Positions 1 to 9,989 of a stretch of DNA of 64,000 nucleotides are shown here, one piece after another. This DNA is from Cupriavidus necator. GTDB lineage: Bacteria; Pseudomonadota; Gammaproteobacteria; Burkholderiales; Burkholderiaceae. Within the stretch, counting starts at the first letter, position 1; every line of letters starts with the position of its first letter. A program made the position numbers and the translations under genes. Under the pieces are notes generated by a model. It saw only the letters and a list, made by a program, of their open reading frames with translations. It had not been told where the DNA came from and ran no database searches. The stretch lies in NCBI GenBank assembly GCA_022041995.1, contig CP074381.1:2356001-2420000 (forward strand), written 5' to 3'.

Positions 1-304
1 GCAACTGCTGCTGGCTTTGGGCTTATCACCCATGCTGGCATTTGCCGCAAGAACTGCGTTCAGCCCTTCTTTCTCGCGACGACAAGCAAGGAGCCACCAA
101 CGGGGAAGCGCAAACCGGCTCGTATCAGCTGGTATTCAATGGCACAAAATGCCGCCGAACACGGCGTTTAGCACCGTGCCGATGCGGAAGCCATCGTCCA
201 TGGCGTCGGTGGGATGATCACCGCGCCTCTCGAGCACCCGCCTCTGGTCGCCTCTCGATTGGCCGCCAGGATCTGCGGCAGATCGTCTCAATCAGAAAGT
301 CCAG
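1..304. other. left-edge sequence without an intact gene
   Basis: No open frame here looks like a complete gene. The first 50 bases read in one forward frame as LLLALGLSPMLAFAA, which resembles a signal-peptide core and cleavage region, but the resemblance stops at once. This may be the remnant of an exported protein whose start lies left of the window. I see no RNA gene, terminator or clear promoter. Confidence 0.4.
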
Positions 305-1345
305 TCAGTGTGCCTCGGATGCGCTGAACCGTCGCCTGTAGTAACCCGGGCTGGTTCCAAGCCGAGTCCGGAAATGATTGCGCATTGTGGCTGCAGCGCC
401 AAAACCGACTTGTACCGCGATTTCATCCACGGATAAATCGGTCTCTTCAAGCAACGTCCTGGCCCGGCCCATGCGCTCGGTAAGCAGCCACTCCCCTGGA
501 GGCATCCCCATCGTACTGACAAAGTGCCGCTGAAAGGTTCGGGCACTCATCGCCATTTGCCTTGCCATTCTGACAATCGACCAGCCTTCGTCCAATGTTG
601 CGCGCACCGCGTCCACCAAGGGTGCCAGCGAAGAGCCGCTACGCTTTGAGACCGGCTCGTCGATATACTGGGCCTGCCCGCCTTCGCGGTGGGGTGGCAT
701 GACCAGTCGGCGTGCGACCTGATTGGCAGCGCGCGGGCCAAGATCCCGGCGAATCAGGTGGAGGCACAAGTCGATTCCCGCCGCACTGCCGGCAGACGTG
801 AGGACATCGCCGGCATCGACGTAGAGGACGTCCGCTTCCACGTGGACGTCCGGATATCGCGCCGCGAGTGCTGCGGCATGGCGCCAGTGCGTCGTCGCAC
901 GCTTTCCATCGAGCAACCCCGCTGCCGCCAGGACAAAGGCGCCCGTGCAGATTGACATGACGCGCGCCCCGCGTTTGTTCGCCTTCCTCAACGCGCGGCA
1001 AAGTTCCGGCGGGACGTCCGCTTCGATACCGCGCCACCCCGGAATAATGATGGTCTTCGCTTTGGCCAGGAGTTCGAGGCCACCGTCAGCCTGTACCTGG
1101 ATGCCCCCCGAACCGTGCACCCTCCCCGATTCGGCGGAACAGGTCGTAAAGCGATACCAGCTGTCACCCATTTCAGGTCTTGGCAGACCGAACACTTCAA
1201 CGGCGCAGCCATATTCAAAGAGGCTCAGGCCGTCATACACGACGACGGCAACCAGTCCTGCGTTGGCAGACGATTGTGGATTGGTCTTTGGCACGATATG
1301 GACGGGAACTGGCATTGATGCCACTAGCGACTGATTTTGCCCCAT
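305..1345 (-). CDS. GlxA/FtrA-type transcriptional regulator (DJ-1/PfpI domain plus AraC HTH)
   Basis: This is a 346-residue regulator. Residues about 30-190 form a DJ-1/PfpI amidase-like fold, with the SICTGAFVLAAAGLL nucleophile-elbow region. The C-terminal ~100 residues form an AraC-type double helix-turn-helix, seen in the ARTFQRHF and DEIAVQVGFG segments and the RLGTSPGYYRRRF end. This architecture is that of the FtrA/GlxA/CdhR family, whose N-terminal domain usually senses a small metabolite. The ATG at 1345 is preferred over an upstream in-frame TTG. It is transcribed away from the DUF3088 gene and its target is not evident; nearby genes do not form an obvious regulon with it. Confidence 0.85.
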   Translation of the reverse strand: MGQNQSLVASMPVPVHIVPKTNPQSSANAGLVAVVVYDGLSLFEYGCAVEVFGLPRPEMGDSWYRFTTCSAESGRVHGSGGIQVQADGGLELLAKAKTIIIPGWRGIEADVPPELCRALRKANKRGARVMSICTGAFVLAAAGLLDGKRATTHWRHAAALAARYPDVHVEADVLYVDAGDVLTSAGSAAGIDLCLHLIRRDLGPRAANQVARRLVMPPHREGGQAQYIDEPVSKRSGSSLAPLVDAVRATLDEGWSIVRMARQMAMSARTFQRHFVSTMGMPPGEWLLTERMGRARTLLEETDLSVDEIAVQVGFGAAATMRNHFRTRLGTSPGYYRRRFSASEAH

Positions 1346-1553
1346 CCGCTCTACGTCTCGCAAGCCTCTCCCCCATGTCTGTTGCGTGTGCTGCGATCCT
1401 GATCGCCGTCACTCTCATCAAGTTGGCACGATCTTTACGCAAATTGTCGTTCGTGCCACTGGTGGGTTCAAATTGCGCTGCTTATCCTGTGGTCGGTGGT
1501 TCGCGATACGGCAAGCGACGCGCGTCCGCCAGCAATTTCAACCCGCAGAGAGA

Positions 1554-1907
1554 GTGAAAGTGAAAGACAAACTATTCATGCTTCGCCCCGGCTTTTTTTC
1601 AGGCTCGGAAGGTCCGTTCTATTGTGGAGATTCCGTTGCCGTTGAAGGCTTGCTCGGCTTCTTCCCGCAGTTGCGCAATGAAGTTGATGTCGAATACATC
1701 GATGCGCCCCGCCCTCGCATGGCAATTGTCGAACTGATCGGCGAGGCGAACCAGTCCGCCCCCGTCCTGGTGCTCGGCGCGGGGCGCGCGCCGGTCGATG
1801 ACGGCGTGGAGATTCACGTAAGCGGCCAGACGCGTTTTATCGATTCGCCCGACCATATCCGTCGATACCTGTCGTCGCAGTACGGTGTGGCGCATCCCGC
1901 CTCCTGA
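1554..1907 (+). CDS. DUF3088 family protein
   Basis: A protein of about 117 residues beginning with KDKLFMLRPGFF and containing a FYCGDSVAVEGLL segment and DVEYIDAPRPR, the pattern I associate with DUF3088 proteins. These are small thioredoxin-fold-like proteins of unknown function. Translation probably begins at a GTG at 1554 or 1560, preceded by a purine-rich GAGAGAG stretch; the frame is open further upstream, but that part has no family resemblance. No operon partner is visible. The family call is from memory of the family pattern. Confidence 0.65.
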   Translation: MKVKDKLFMLRPGFFSGSEGPFYCGDSVAVEGLLGFFPQLRNEVDVEYIDAPRPRMAIVELIGEANQSAPVLVLGAGRAPVDDGVEIHVSGQTRFIDSPDHIRRYLSSQYGVAHPAS

Positions 1908-2086
1908 CTACAGGCCCACCGGCTCATGCGTGAAGAGGCCTTCCATGCAGCCCCGCGCGCCGATCGCAACCATTGCGATCGGCGGCATCGTCTACCGCAA
2001 CTTTGGCGGTGCCCATGCATGGCGGGCCTCGACTTCGAACCTGCTCAGTAATCGCTTCAGGCAATCGCCTGCAGTCTCTTGAATAA

Positions 2087-3103
<1,017 letters not shown>

Positions 3104-3234
3104 AAGCGAGATGGTGGGTTCTTTTTGGAAGCCTTTTGCGGAAATCGAACACTATGATTTCTCTCACAACCAGCGCGAAGCCGGCTTTCCAATCCAGGAT
3201 CTGACGATGCGCAATACCGGATTACGCCCCCACC

Positions 3235-3468
3235 ATGAGAACAATATTCCGGCTCTTCCAAGAGCACCCGGCATCGGTTGGCGAGAGCTATCTGCAGCAT
3301 ATGTTGTCGTCGTTTTCATTTGGCGCGTCGATGCTGTTCGCATCGATGGCGGCGCTCGTGCACGGCATGCTGCCTTTTCTCTTCGTCGCCACAGGCAGCA
3401 ACACGATCTCTCGGCTGCATGAGCGCATGGTCACCCATCGCAACCGCGTGGCGTCGCGTCACCGATAA
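3235..3468 (+). CDS. DUF6356 family small protein
   Basis: A 77-residue protein with the layout of DUF6356 proteins: an N-terminal LFQEHPASVGESY segment, one strongly hydrophobic segment (FASMAALVHGMLPFLFV), then the TGSNTISRLHERMV motif and a basic tail. It is probably a single-span inner-membrane protein of unknown function. It stands alone between trxB and the sulfur-amino-acid genes. The start follows from length and the position of the conserved motif. Confidence 0.6.
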   Translation: MRTIFRLFQEHPASVGESYLQHMLSSFSFGASMLFASMAALVHGMLPFLFVATGSNTISRLHERMVTHRNRVASRHR

Positions 3469-3491
3469 ACAAGCCCCCCTTCGACAACAAC

Positions 3492-3770
3492 ATGACAAGC
3501 TCACTAGCGTCTTCCCTGCTACGCCCGGTTCCCTATATGGGCGTGATTCACGTCGTTCACGAAGCCGTCAAGCTCGGTTTCCGCAACGGTCATCCCGACT
3601 GGTGCAACCTCGGCCAGGGGCAGCCTGAAATCGGGCCCATGGCAGGCGCGCCGGAACGGCTGGCTTCACTGCAGTTCGACGTGGCCGATTGCGCCTACGG
3701 GCCGGTCGGCGGCATCCGCATGGGACTGGAGCGCCTGGGCGACATGGTCAACAGCGCCAGGCGAGGGTAA
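3492..3770 (+). pseudogene. truncated PLP-dependent aminotransferase (N-terminal fragment)
   Basis: The first ~75 residues match the N-terminus of fold-type I aminotransferases: SPYMGV-like VPYMGVIHVVHEA, then GHPDWCNLGQGQPEIG and the YGPVGG region. A normal protein would run to about 400 residues, but this frame ends after 92, before any PLP-lysine. The last ~17 residues do not resemble the family. The stop lies 5 bases before the cystathionine beta-lyase-like gene, so a deletion has probably joined the fragment to the sulfur operon. It cannot be catalytic. Confidence 0.65.
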
Positions 3771-3775
3771 TCCGG

Positions 3776-4954
3776 ATGTCCCCCGATACCTACCTTTCGC
3801 ACGGCGTGATCGATCCGGACGATTTCGGCGGCGTCGTCAATCCGCCGGTTTTCCATGCGTCAACCGTGACGTTTCGCAATCTCGACGACATGGAAGCGCG
3901 CGGGCGTGCCATGTCTGGCGCCGACACGGATGTCATGTGGTACGGCCGCAAAGGCACGCCGACCACCTTCGCGTTGCAGAACGCCCTGGCGCAGCTCGAA
4001 GGCGGGCACCGTTCGCTGCTGGTGTCGTCCGGCCTGGCGGCGTGTACGAGCGCCATCATGGCATTCGTCAAAGCCGGCGATCACATCCTGGTGAGCGACA
4101 GCGTCTATGGCCCGACGCGTCACTACATCGAAACGGTACTGGCCCGCTGCAACGTGTCAGCGACGTTCTACGACCCCACGCTTGGATCCGACCTCGCGGC
4201 CTTGTTCCGTCCAACCACGACGCTCGTGTTCGCCGAGTCACCGGGCTCCCAGACGTTCGAAATGCAGGACATTCCTGCCATTGCGAAGGTCGCACACCGG
4301 CATGGCGCGGTCGTCGTCATCGACAACACGTGGGCCACGCCCTTGTTCTTCAAGCCATTCGAGCACGGCGTGGACGTCTCCGTGCATGCGGGGACGAAAT
4401 ACATCGTTGGGCATTCGGACGCATTGATGGGTGTGATCACGACCAACCGTGAGTCATGGAACACCGTGCGCGACTATGTCTTCGCCACTGGCCAGCACGC
4501 GGGCCCGGACGACGTTTATCTCGCGCAGCGGGGCTTGCGGACGATGGCCGTGCGCCTTGAGCGGCATCAACGTAGCGGACTGGCCATTGCCGATTGGCTG
4601 ACGGGCCGCCCCGAGGTGGCCCAGGTATTGCACCCCGGGCTCCCTGGTGCGCCGGGCCACGCCCTTTGGCGTCGGGATTTCACGGGGGCTTCAGGATTGT
4701 TCAGCGTCGTACTCAAGCCCGGATATGAGCGTGAGGCGTTCCGTGCCTTCATCGACGACCTGAAGCTGTTCCGCCTGGGCTTTTCCTGGGGCGGATTCGA
4801 GAGTCTGGTGATGCCCTTCGATCCCAAGGAGGAGCGCCCCGCAGCCGCCTGGCCGTACGCCGGCCAGGCATTTCGATTGCACGTGGGCCTTGAGGCCAAG
4901 GAGGATCTGATCGCCGATCTGGAAGCCGCGTTCCGCAGACTTGCCGTGCAGTAG
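3776..4954 (+). CDS. metC: cystathionine beta-lyase-like Cys/Met metabolism PLP enzyme
   Basis: A 392-residue fold-type I PLP enzyme of the Cys/Met-metabolism family, which cleaves C-S bonds in cystathionine or cystine-like substrates to give ammonia and an alpha-keto acid. The PLP-lysine lies in HAGTKYIVGHSD (near residue 200). The WYGRKGTPTTFALQNALAQLEGG segment, the DNTWATPLFFKP aspartate motif and the C-terminal FSWGGFESL motif are typical of MetC. The start at 3776 begins MSPDTYLSHGV. It heads a cluster with a cystine-type ABC importer and D-cysteine desulfhydrase, so its in vivo substrate may be cystine or cysteine rather than cystathionine. Confidence 0.82.
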   Translation: MSPDTYLSHGVIDPDDFGGVVNPPVFHASTVTFRNLDDMEARGRAMSGADTDVMWYGRKGTPTTFALQNALAQLEGGHRSLLVSSGLAACTSAIMAFVKAGDHILVSDSVYGPTRHYIETVLARCNVSATFYDPTLGSDLAALFRPTTTLVFAESPGSQTFEMQDIPAIAKVAHRHGAVVVIDNTWATPLFFKPFEHGVDVSVHAGTKYIVGHSDALMGVITTNRESWNTVRDYVFATGQHAGPDDVYLAQRGLRTMAVRLERHQRSGLAIADWLTGRPEVAQVLHPGLPGAPGHALWRRDFTGASGLFSVVLKPGYEREAFRAFIDDLKLFRLGFSWGGFESLVMPFDPKEERPAAAWPYAGQAFRLHVGLEAKEDLIADLEAAFRRLAVQ

Positions 4955-4999
4955 CATTGCCCTTCAAAAAAATACCTATTCCTACATTGGAGACAAGAC

Positions 5000-5800
5000 A
5001 TGAAATGCCTGAAGTTGCTGTTGCAAAGCGCGTGCATCGCGACCCTCCTGAATGTCACGGCGCCAGCCGTGCACGCTGAAGATCTGCTGGATTCGGTCAA
5101 AGTCAGCGGCGTGCTGAAAGTCGGCATGGAGGGAACTTACCCACCCTTTGGCTATCGCAATGGCGACGGTCAGCTCGACGGCTTTGACGTGGCCGTAGCC
5201 AAAGCCGTGGCCGACAAGATGGGGCTCAAGGTCCAGTTCATCACCACCGAGTGGAGTGGCATCATTGCCGGCCTGCAAGCCGGCAAGTTCGACGTCATCG
5301 TCAACCAGGTAGGCATCACGCCGGCGCGCCGCCAGGCTCTGGATTTTACCCAGCCATACGTCTATTCCGCGGTCCAGGTACTTCAGCGCGTCAATGACAA
5401 GCGCGAGTTCAATTCGCTTGAAGAGCTGAAGGGAAAATCCGTCGGCGTCACGTTGGGCAGCAACTATGCCGAACTGGCGAAATCCGTGCCGGGTATCCTG
5501 GTGCAGACCTATCCGGGTACGTCGGAAAACCTGCGTGACCTGGCGGCCGGGCGCATTGATGCGGCCCTCAATGACCGCCTGATGCTGCCATACCTGATCA
5601 AAAACTCCAAGATGCCGCTACGCACCGGCGCGCTGCTCGCTGGCACGAAGCTTGAGATGGGCATCCCGTTCCGCAAGGGCAATCCCAAGTTTGCCAAAGC
5701 CATTGACGACGCACTGAACGCGTTGCAGCAGGATGGCACGTTGCGCAAGCTATCCATCCAGTGGTTGGGTACCGACGCCAGCAGACCCGTCGCCCAGTAA
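5000..5800 (+). CDS. amino-acid ABC transporter substrate-binding protein (cystine-type)
   Basis: A 266-residue periplasmic binding protein of family 3. A signal peptide covers about residues 1-26, ending VHA. The mature part starts EDLLDSVKVSGVLKVGMEGTYPPFG and has the GFDVAVAKAVADKMG and AGKFDVIVNQVGITPAR signatures of polar-amino-acid binders, most like cystine-binding FliY/TcyA. GGAGA lies 9 bases before the ATG. With the following permease and ATPase it forms a complete importer. The neighbouring desulfhydrase and beta-lyase support sulfur amino acids as substrate, which is an inference from context. Confidence 0.87.
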   Translation: MKCLKLLLQSACIATLLNVTAPAVHAEDLLDSVKVSGVLKVGMEGTYPPFGYRNGDGQLDGFDVAVAKAVADKMGLKVQFITTEWSGIIAGLQAGKFDVIVNQVGITPARRQALDFTQPYVYSAVQVLQRVNDKREFNSLEELKGKSVGVTLGSNYAELAKSVPGILVQTYPGTSENLRDLAAGRIDAALNDRLMLPYLIKNSKMPLRTGALLAGTKLEMGIPFRKGNPKFAKAIDDALNALQQDGTLRKLSIQWLGTDASRPVAQ

Positions 5801-5881
5801 TCGCTGCCACGCCGGCCGGCTCCTTCCATCGCTGCAGGCATCGGCCTGGCCGGCCACGCGGCCATTTCTACGGATCGAATC

Positions 5882-6541
5882 ATGGAATCTCTTGATCTAG
5901 TTATTCATGCATCGCCTGTACTCCTGCACGGAGCGGTGATCACTGTGAAATTTGCCCTGGCGTCGATGGTGTTCGGCCTGCTGGTCGGGATCGTGGTCGC
6001 CATCATGGGCATCAGCACCAGTCCAATCCTCGGCGGCATTGCCCGCACCTATGTCAGTGTCGTGCGCGGGACGCCGCTGCTGGTGCAGATGTTCGTCGTC
6101 TACTATGGCCTGCCAGACCTCGGCATTTCCCTGGACCCCACCAGCGCCGGCATTCTTACCCTCACGGCCAATGCCGGCGCGTACCTGTCGGAAAGCATGC
6201 GCGGCGCGATTCTCGGTATCGGCAGAGGGCAGTGGAGCGCCGCGCACAGCCTCGGGCTGAGCCATCTGCAGACGCTGCGTTACATCGTCTGCCCGCAGGC
6301 CTTGCGGCTCGCCGTGCCAAGCCTCGGCAACACGCTCATCAGCCTGATCAAGGATACGTCGCTAGTGTCAGTCATCACCGTGACCGAGTTGCTCAGGTCG
6401 TCCCAGGAAATCATCGCATCAACGTTCCAACCGCTTCCCTTGTATCTGTCGGTAGCAGCGATCTACTGGCTGTTCAGCACCGGATTGTCATGGGCACAGC
6501 GTCGCCTCGAGGCGCGTCTGACACTGCCTGTGACGCGTTGA
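5882..6541 (+). CDS. amino-acid ABC transporter permease
   Basis: A 219-residue inner-membrane permease of the HisMQ family. It has about five hydrophobic segments and the cytoplasmic loop that docks with the ATPase (SAHSLGLSHLQTLRYIVCPQALRLAVPSLGN, the EAA-loop equivalent, near residues 120-150). VRGTPLLVQMFVVYYGLP near residue 65 is a family signature. It lies 81 bases after the binding-protein gene and 52 before the ATPase gene in the same direction, so the three form one import system. Confidence 0.88.
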   Translation: MESLDLVIHASPVLLHGAVITVKFALASMVFGLLVGIVVAIMGISTSPILGGIARTYVSVVRGTPLLVQMFVVYYGLPDLGISLDPTSAGILTLTANAGAYLSESMRGAILGIGRGQWSAAHSLGLSHLQTLRYIVCPQALRLAVPSLGNTLISLIKDTSLVSVITVTELLRSSQEIIASTFQPLPLYLSVAAIYWLFSTGLSWAQRRLEARLTLPVTR

Positions 6542-6593
6542 TCTAACGGGTCGGAAACCCGAAGAAAGCAATCTGCAAGTAGGAGACAAAACG

Positions 6594-7319
6594 ATGATCG
6601 CGCTCGAAGGCGTATCGAAGTGGTACGGTCAGTTCAAGGTGCTTGATGCGTGCAGCACCCAGGTAGAAAAAGGCGAGGTCGTGGTCATCTGCGGCCCTTC
6701 CGGATCAGGAAAATCCACGTTGATCAAAACGGTCAACGGCCTCGAGCCGTTTCAGCAGGGTCGGATCAGTGTGGATGGGGTAATGGTCGGCGATCCGAAG
6801 ATCAAGCTCGCCCAGTTGCGTGCGCGGGTTGGCATGGTGTTTCAGCATTTTGAGCTGTTCCCGCATCTGTCCATTCTCGACAACCTGTCCCTGGCGCAGG
6901 TCAAAGTGTTGAAACGCTGCAAAGAGGAAGCACAGGAGAACGGCATGCGGCTGCTCGAGCGCGTCGGCCTGAAAGCGCATGCGCGGAAATACCCCGGGCA
7001 GCTTTCGGGCGGGCAGCAACAGCGCGTTGCCATTGCACGCGCGCTGTCGATGGATCCGATCGCCATGCTGTTCGACGAACCGACATCGGCGCTCGATCCC
7101 GAAATGATCAATGAGGTGCTGGACGTCATGGTCGAACTGGCACGCGAGGGCATGACGATGATCTGCGTCACCCATGAAATGGGGTTCGCGAAGAAGGTCG
7201 CCAGCCGCGTAGTTTTCATGGATGGCGGCGCCATCGTCGAGGATACCGGCAAGGACGCCTTCTTCGGCGACCCGAAGTCGGCCCGTGCGAAGGAGTTTCT
7301 CGCAAAGATCCTGCATTGA
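6594..7319 (+). CDS. amino-acid ABC transporter ATP-binding protein
   Basis: A 241-residue ABC ATPase of the GlnQ/HisP group. It has a Walker [10 protein letters not shown] (about residue 36), Q-loop [13 protein letters not shown], signature LSGGQQQR, Walker [13 protein letters not shown] and switch histidine in VTHEMGF. It powers the upstream permease and binding protein. An AGGAGAC ribosome-binding site precedes the ATG at 6594. The family length is standard and all catalytic motifs are intact. Confidence 0.92.
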   Translation: MIALEGVSKWYGQFKVLDACSTQVEKGEVVVICGPSGSGKSTLIKTVNGLEPFQQGRISVDGVMVGDPKIKLAQLRARVGMVFQHFELFPHLSILDNLSLAQVKVLKRCKEEAQENGMRLLERVGLKAHARKYPGQLSGGQQQRVAIARALSMDPIAMLFDEPTSALDPEMINEVLDVMVELAREGMTMICVTHEMGFAKKVASRVVFMDGGAIVEDTGKDAFFGDPKSARAKEFLAKILH

Positions 7320-7425
7320 CTCACACCCCTTGCATGAAGGCGGGGGCGGTCGGGGGCGATCAAGGTTCCCGCTGACAACGCCCGCCGCCGCACCGTCCTG
7401 GTCCACCTCCTCCAAAGTCGAAATC

Positions 7426-8439
7426 ATGAAGATCTCGGATCGCCTTGCCGCTTTCTCCCGCCTCGATCTGGTCGGCGCGGTCACGCCCCTGCAAAAGCTT
7501 GATCGCCTGTCCGGGATGCTCGGGCGCGATATCTACGTCAAGCGGGATGACACCACACCACTTGCGTTTGGCGGAAACAAACTGCGCAAGCTTGAGTTCC
7601 TGGCGGCTGACGCCTTGCGCCAGGGCGCCGATACGCTCGTAACGGCCGGAGCCATACAGTCGAATCATGTCCGCCAGACGGCGGCGCTGGCAGCCCGTCT
7701 TGGGCTACGCTGCAACGCGTTGCTGGAAAACCCGACCGGCACGGCAGACGGCGACTACCTGCACAGCGGCAACCGCCTGCTGCTCGATTTGTTCGACGCA
7801 CAGGCCGAGCCGGTTACTAGCCTCGACAACGCCGACGCACAGTTGCAAGCCCTTGCGGAACGGCTGCGTGGCGAGGGACACAAGCCGTATGTCATCCCAA
7901 TCGGCGGGTCCAATCCGCTGGGGGCATTGGGCTATGTACGTGCCGGCCTGGAACTGGCGCAGCAAGCCGAGGCGATGGGTCTTGCGTTCTCGGCGGTCGT
8001 GCTGGCGTCCGGCAGTGCCGGAACCCATGGCGGGCTTGCGTTGGCTCTCGCACACGCGATGCCGGATACACCGGTCGTCGGCGTTACCGTGTCGCGCAGC
8101 GTCGCGGCGCAAGTTCCGAAGGTGGCTGGGCTGATCGAAGGGACTGCCGCGCTGCTCGACGTCGAGGTGCCGGCAGGGCTGAAGGTCGAGCTGTGGGACG
8201 AGTACTTCGCACCTCGCTATGGTGAGCCCAACCAGGCGGGGCTGGAGGCCATCCGCATCCTGGCAGCTACCGAAGGTGTGTTGCTCGACCCCGTCTATAC
8301 GGGGAAGGCGATGGCTGGTTTGCTCGATGGCGTCGCGCGCGGGCGTTTTGCTTCGGATGGCCCGGTGTTGTTCCTGCATACCGGTGGTGCGCCGGCGTTG
8401 TTTGCGTATCGCAATGCAATCAACACAGGCCCAGACTAA
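7426..8439 (+). CDS. dcyD: D-cysteine desulfhydrase
   Basis: A 337-residue PLP enzyme of the ACC deaminase/D-cysteine desulfhydrase family, converting D-cysteine to pyruvate, sulfide and ammonia. The PLP-lysine lies in [11 protein letters not shown] (about residue 51). The [12 protein letters not shown] loop and the late segment [14 protein letters not shown] are family signatures. The start at 7426 begins [15 protein letters not shown]. It is the last gene of the cluster with the beta-lyase-like enzyme and ABC importer, an arrangement like the fliY/dcyD cystine-uptake set of enterobacteria. A weaker alternative is ACC deaminase. Confidence 0.85.
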   Translation: MKISDRLAAFSRLDLVGAVTPLQKLDRLSGMLGRDIYVKRDDTTPLAFGGNKLRKLEFLAADALRQGADTLVTAGAIQSNHVRQTAALAARLGLRCNALLENPTGTADGDYLHSGNRLLLDLFDAQAEPVTSLDNADAQLQALAERLRGEGHKPYVIPIGGSNPLGALGYVRAGLELAQQAEAMGLAFSAVVLASGSAGTHGGLALALAHAMPDTPVVGVTVSRSVAAQVPKVAGLIEGTAALLDVEVPAGLKVELWDEYFAPRYGEPNQAGLEAIRILAATEGVLLDPVYTGKAMAGLLDGVARGRFASDGPVLFLHTGGAPALFAYRNAINTGPD

Positions 8440-8653
8440 AACGGGAACGGAGGGGGACTCGACACCACCGCCCAGCCCCGCCGCGGCTACGCGAAGCGCG
8501 GAGCCAAAAGACAAGGCGGCTCGAGGGCGCCCCCCACTACCACGATTCTTCTGCTAGTTGACAAACGTGGGTTTTACTTCACTTCAGGCTGTCTGAGTGC
8601 TCCGGGCACGCCGACGATGCGCTGGATGAACGGCTCGCCCAGGCAAAACTAGC

Positions 8654-9754
8654 TCAGTGGAGCGTACGAATCTTATCTAGTTCGACCTTATACAAGTTAA
8701 TAAGGGAAGCGTCATAGTCACTGGCAATGCGCGCAAGCACCGGGCGAGCCCGCTCGCTCAACTTTTTGAGCTCGGCGGGATCCAGCTCATTTATACGCAT
8801 TCCTTTGGATTCAAGGTCCGCACGCATCTTTGCATTCTCATCGCGAATCAGGCGCCGCTGGTACTGGCCAGCCTCTTCCGCGGCGTCACGCAACAGTGCC
8901 TGGTCAGCCGGCGGCAACGTGTCCCAGAAGCGCTTGCTCGCGATCAATGTCATGGCACCGTAAGAGTGGTGGGTGACACTCAGGTATGTCTGAACCTCAT
9001 ACAGTTTGCCCGTCACTATCTGGGAATAGAAATTATCCTGCGCTGCGACGCTCTTGGATTTCAACGCAGCATGCAGTTCGGAAAAAGGCAAAGGAATGGG
9101 ATTCGCCCCGATTTCCTTGAAGCTTTCAACGAACAGCGGCGAAGGTATGACACGAATCTTCAAGCCAATGAAGTTGTCCGCATGCAGGATGGGCCCGGTA
9201 GAAGTCGTCATCTGTCGGAAGCCGTTCTCCCACCATGCGAGTCCGATCAGATTACGGCTTGCCAGACGATCCAACAGGGTGGCGCCGAAAGGGCCATCGA
9301 GCAGCGCACTGGCCTGTTTTTCATTGCTGATCGTGAACGGAAGGTCGATCAGACCGAAGCCCCTTTCAACGTCGGCCAGTCCGATCGTAGCTTGCAGCAT
9401 CAACTCTGGCGTTCTGCCATCTCCCACCTGCAAAGACGCGATCTGGCTTGATGGAGATCCCGGCATGGATCCTGCGGGGGCTTGCACGCGTATGCGGCCA
9501 TCACTTCGGGCGGCCACCAGTTCTGAAAACTTGTTCATGCCACGGCGCACTGGGTGGTCTGCTTCGAGATATCCACGGTAATCAGCGATATGGATAATTC
9601 TCGACTCCGGCTTCGCTGCGGAGAGAGTATCTCCCACTGCAGCGGTTGCCATTACAGATAATGCGATGTAACAAGCCAGTCTTGCAAGACTTCGCCTATA
9701 CCTTAACGACGTCAATAAGATAAGAAGACCCAATACGGCTGAATTCTTACGCAT
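8654..9754 (-). CDS. TRAP transporter substrate-binding protein (DctP family), orphan
   Basis: A 366-residue DctP-type periplasmic binding protein. The DctP body runs from about residue 50, with GFRQMTTSTGPI, the DNFIGLKIRVIPSPLFVESFKEIGANPIP region and an AQDNFYSQI segment, all typical of C4-dicarboxylate/organic-acid TRAP binders. AGGAG lies 7 bases upstream of the ATG. The N-terminus is unusually long, with two hydrophobic stretches before the probable cleavage site. No DctQ or DctM membrane genes are present nearby, so it must work with a remote transporter or as a sensor accessory. It is convergent with dcyD. Confidence 0.85.
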   Translation of the reverse strand: MRKNSAVLGLLILLTSLRYRRSLARLACYIALSVMATAAVGDTLSAAKPESRIIHIADYRGYLEADHPVRRGMNKFSELVAARSDGRIRVQAPAGSMPGSPSSQIASLQVGDGRTPELMLQATIGLADVERGFGLIDLPFTISNEKQASALLDGPFGATLLDRLASRNLIGLAWWENGFRQMTTSTGPILHADNFIGLKIRVIPSPLFVESFKEIGANPIPLPFSELHAALKSKSVAAQDNFYSQIVTGKLYEVQTYLSVTHHSYGAMTLIASKRFWDTLPPADQALLRDAAEEAGQYQRRLIRDENAKMRADLESKGMRINELDPAELKKLSERARPVLARIASDYDASLINLYKVELDKIRTLH

Positions 9755-9989
9755 TCCTATCTCCTGGCACTACGATGCGCTCTACTGATTTCTTGCAAAG
9801 CAGTAACAAGCGTGAACGCCCACAACCTGCTGGCCATTCACGGACGCTCGCTGACGGACAGTCTGCGCCATTCAGGCGTCGGCTGCGCCCAAATAGCTGT
9901 CTTTCGCAAGGCGCTTTCGATAGCAGCAATAGAAACTAACATTGGCAGACGCAGGTATTCGACACGCCTTCTTTTCCGTCGCTCGCTGC

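Noticed and set aside
8560..8650. Minus-strand reading of CLGEPFIQRIVGVPGALRQPEVK before a stop
   Set aside because: It might be the last codons of a deleted gene, but 25 residues with a stop upstream are too few to assign.
9747..9929. Possible 60-residue minus-strand gene upstream of the TRAP binding protein
   Set aside because: No ribosome-binding site, arginine/leucine-rich random-looking sequence, and it overlaps the leader of dctP.
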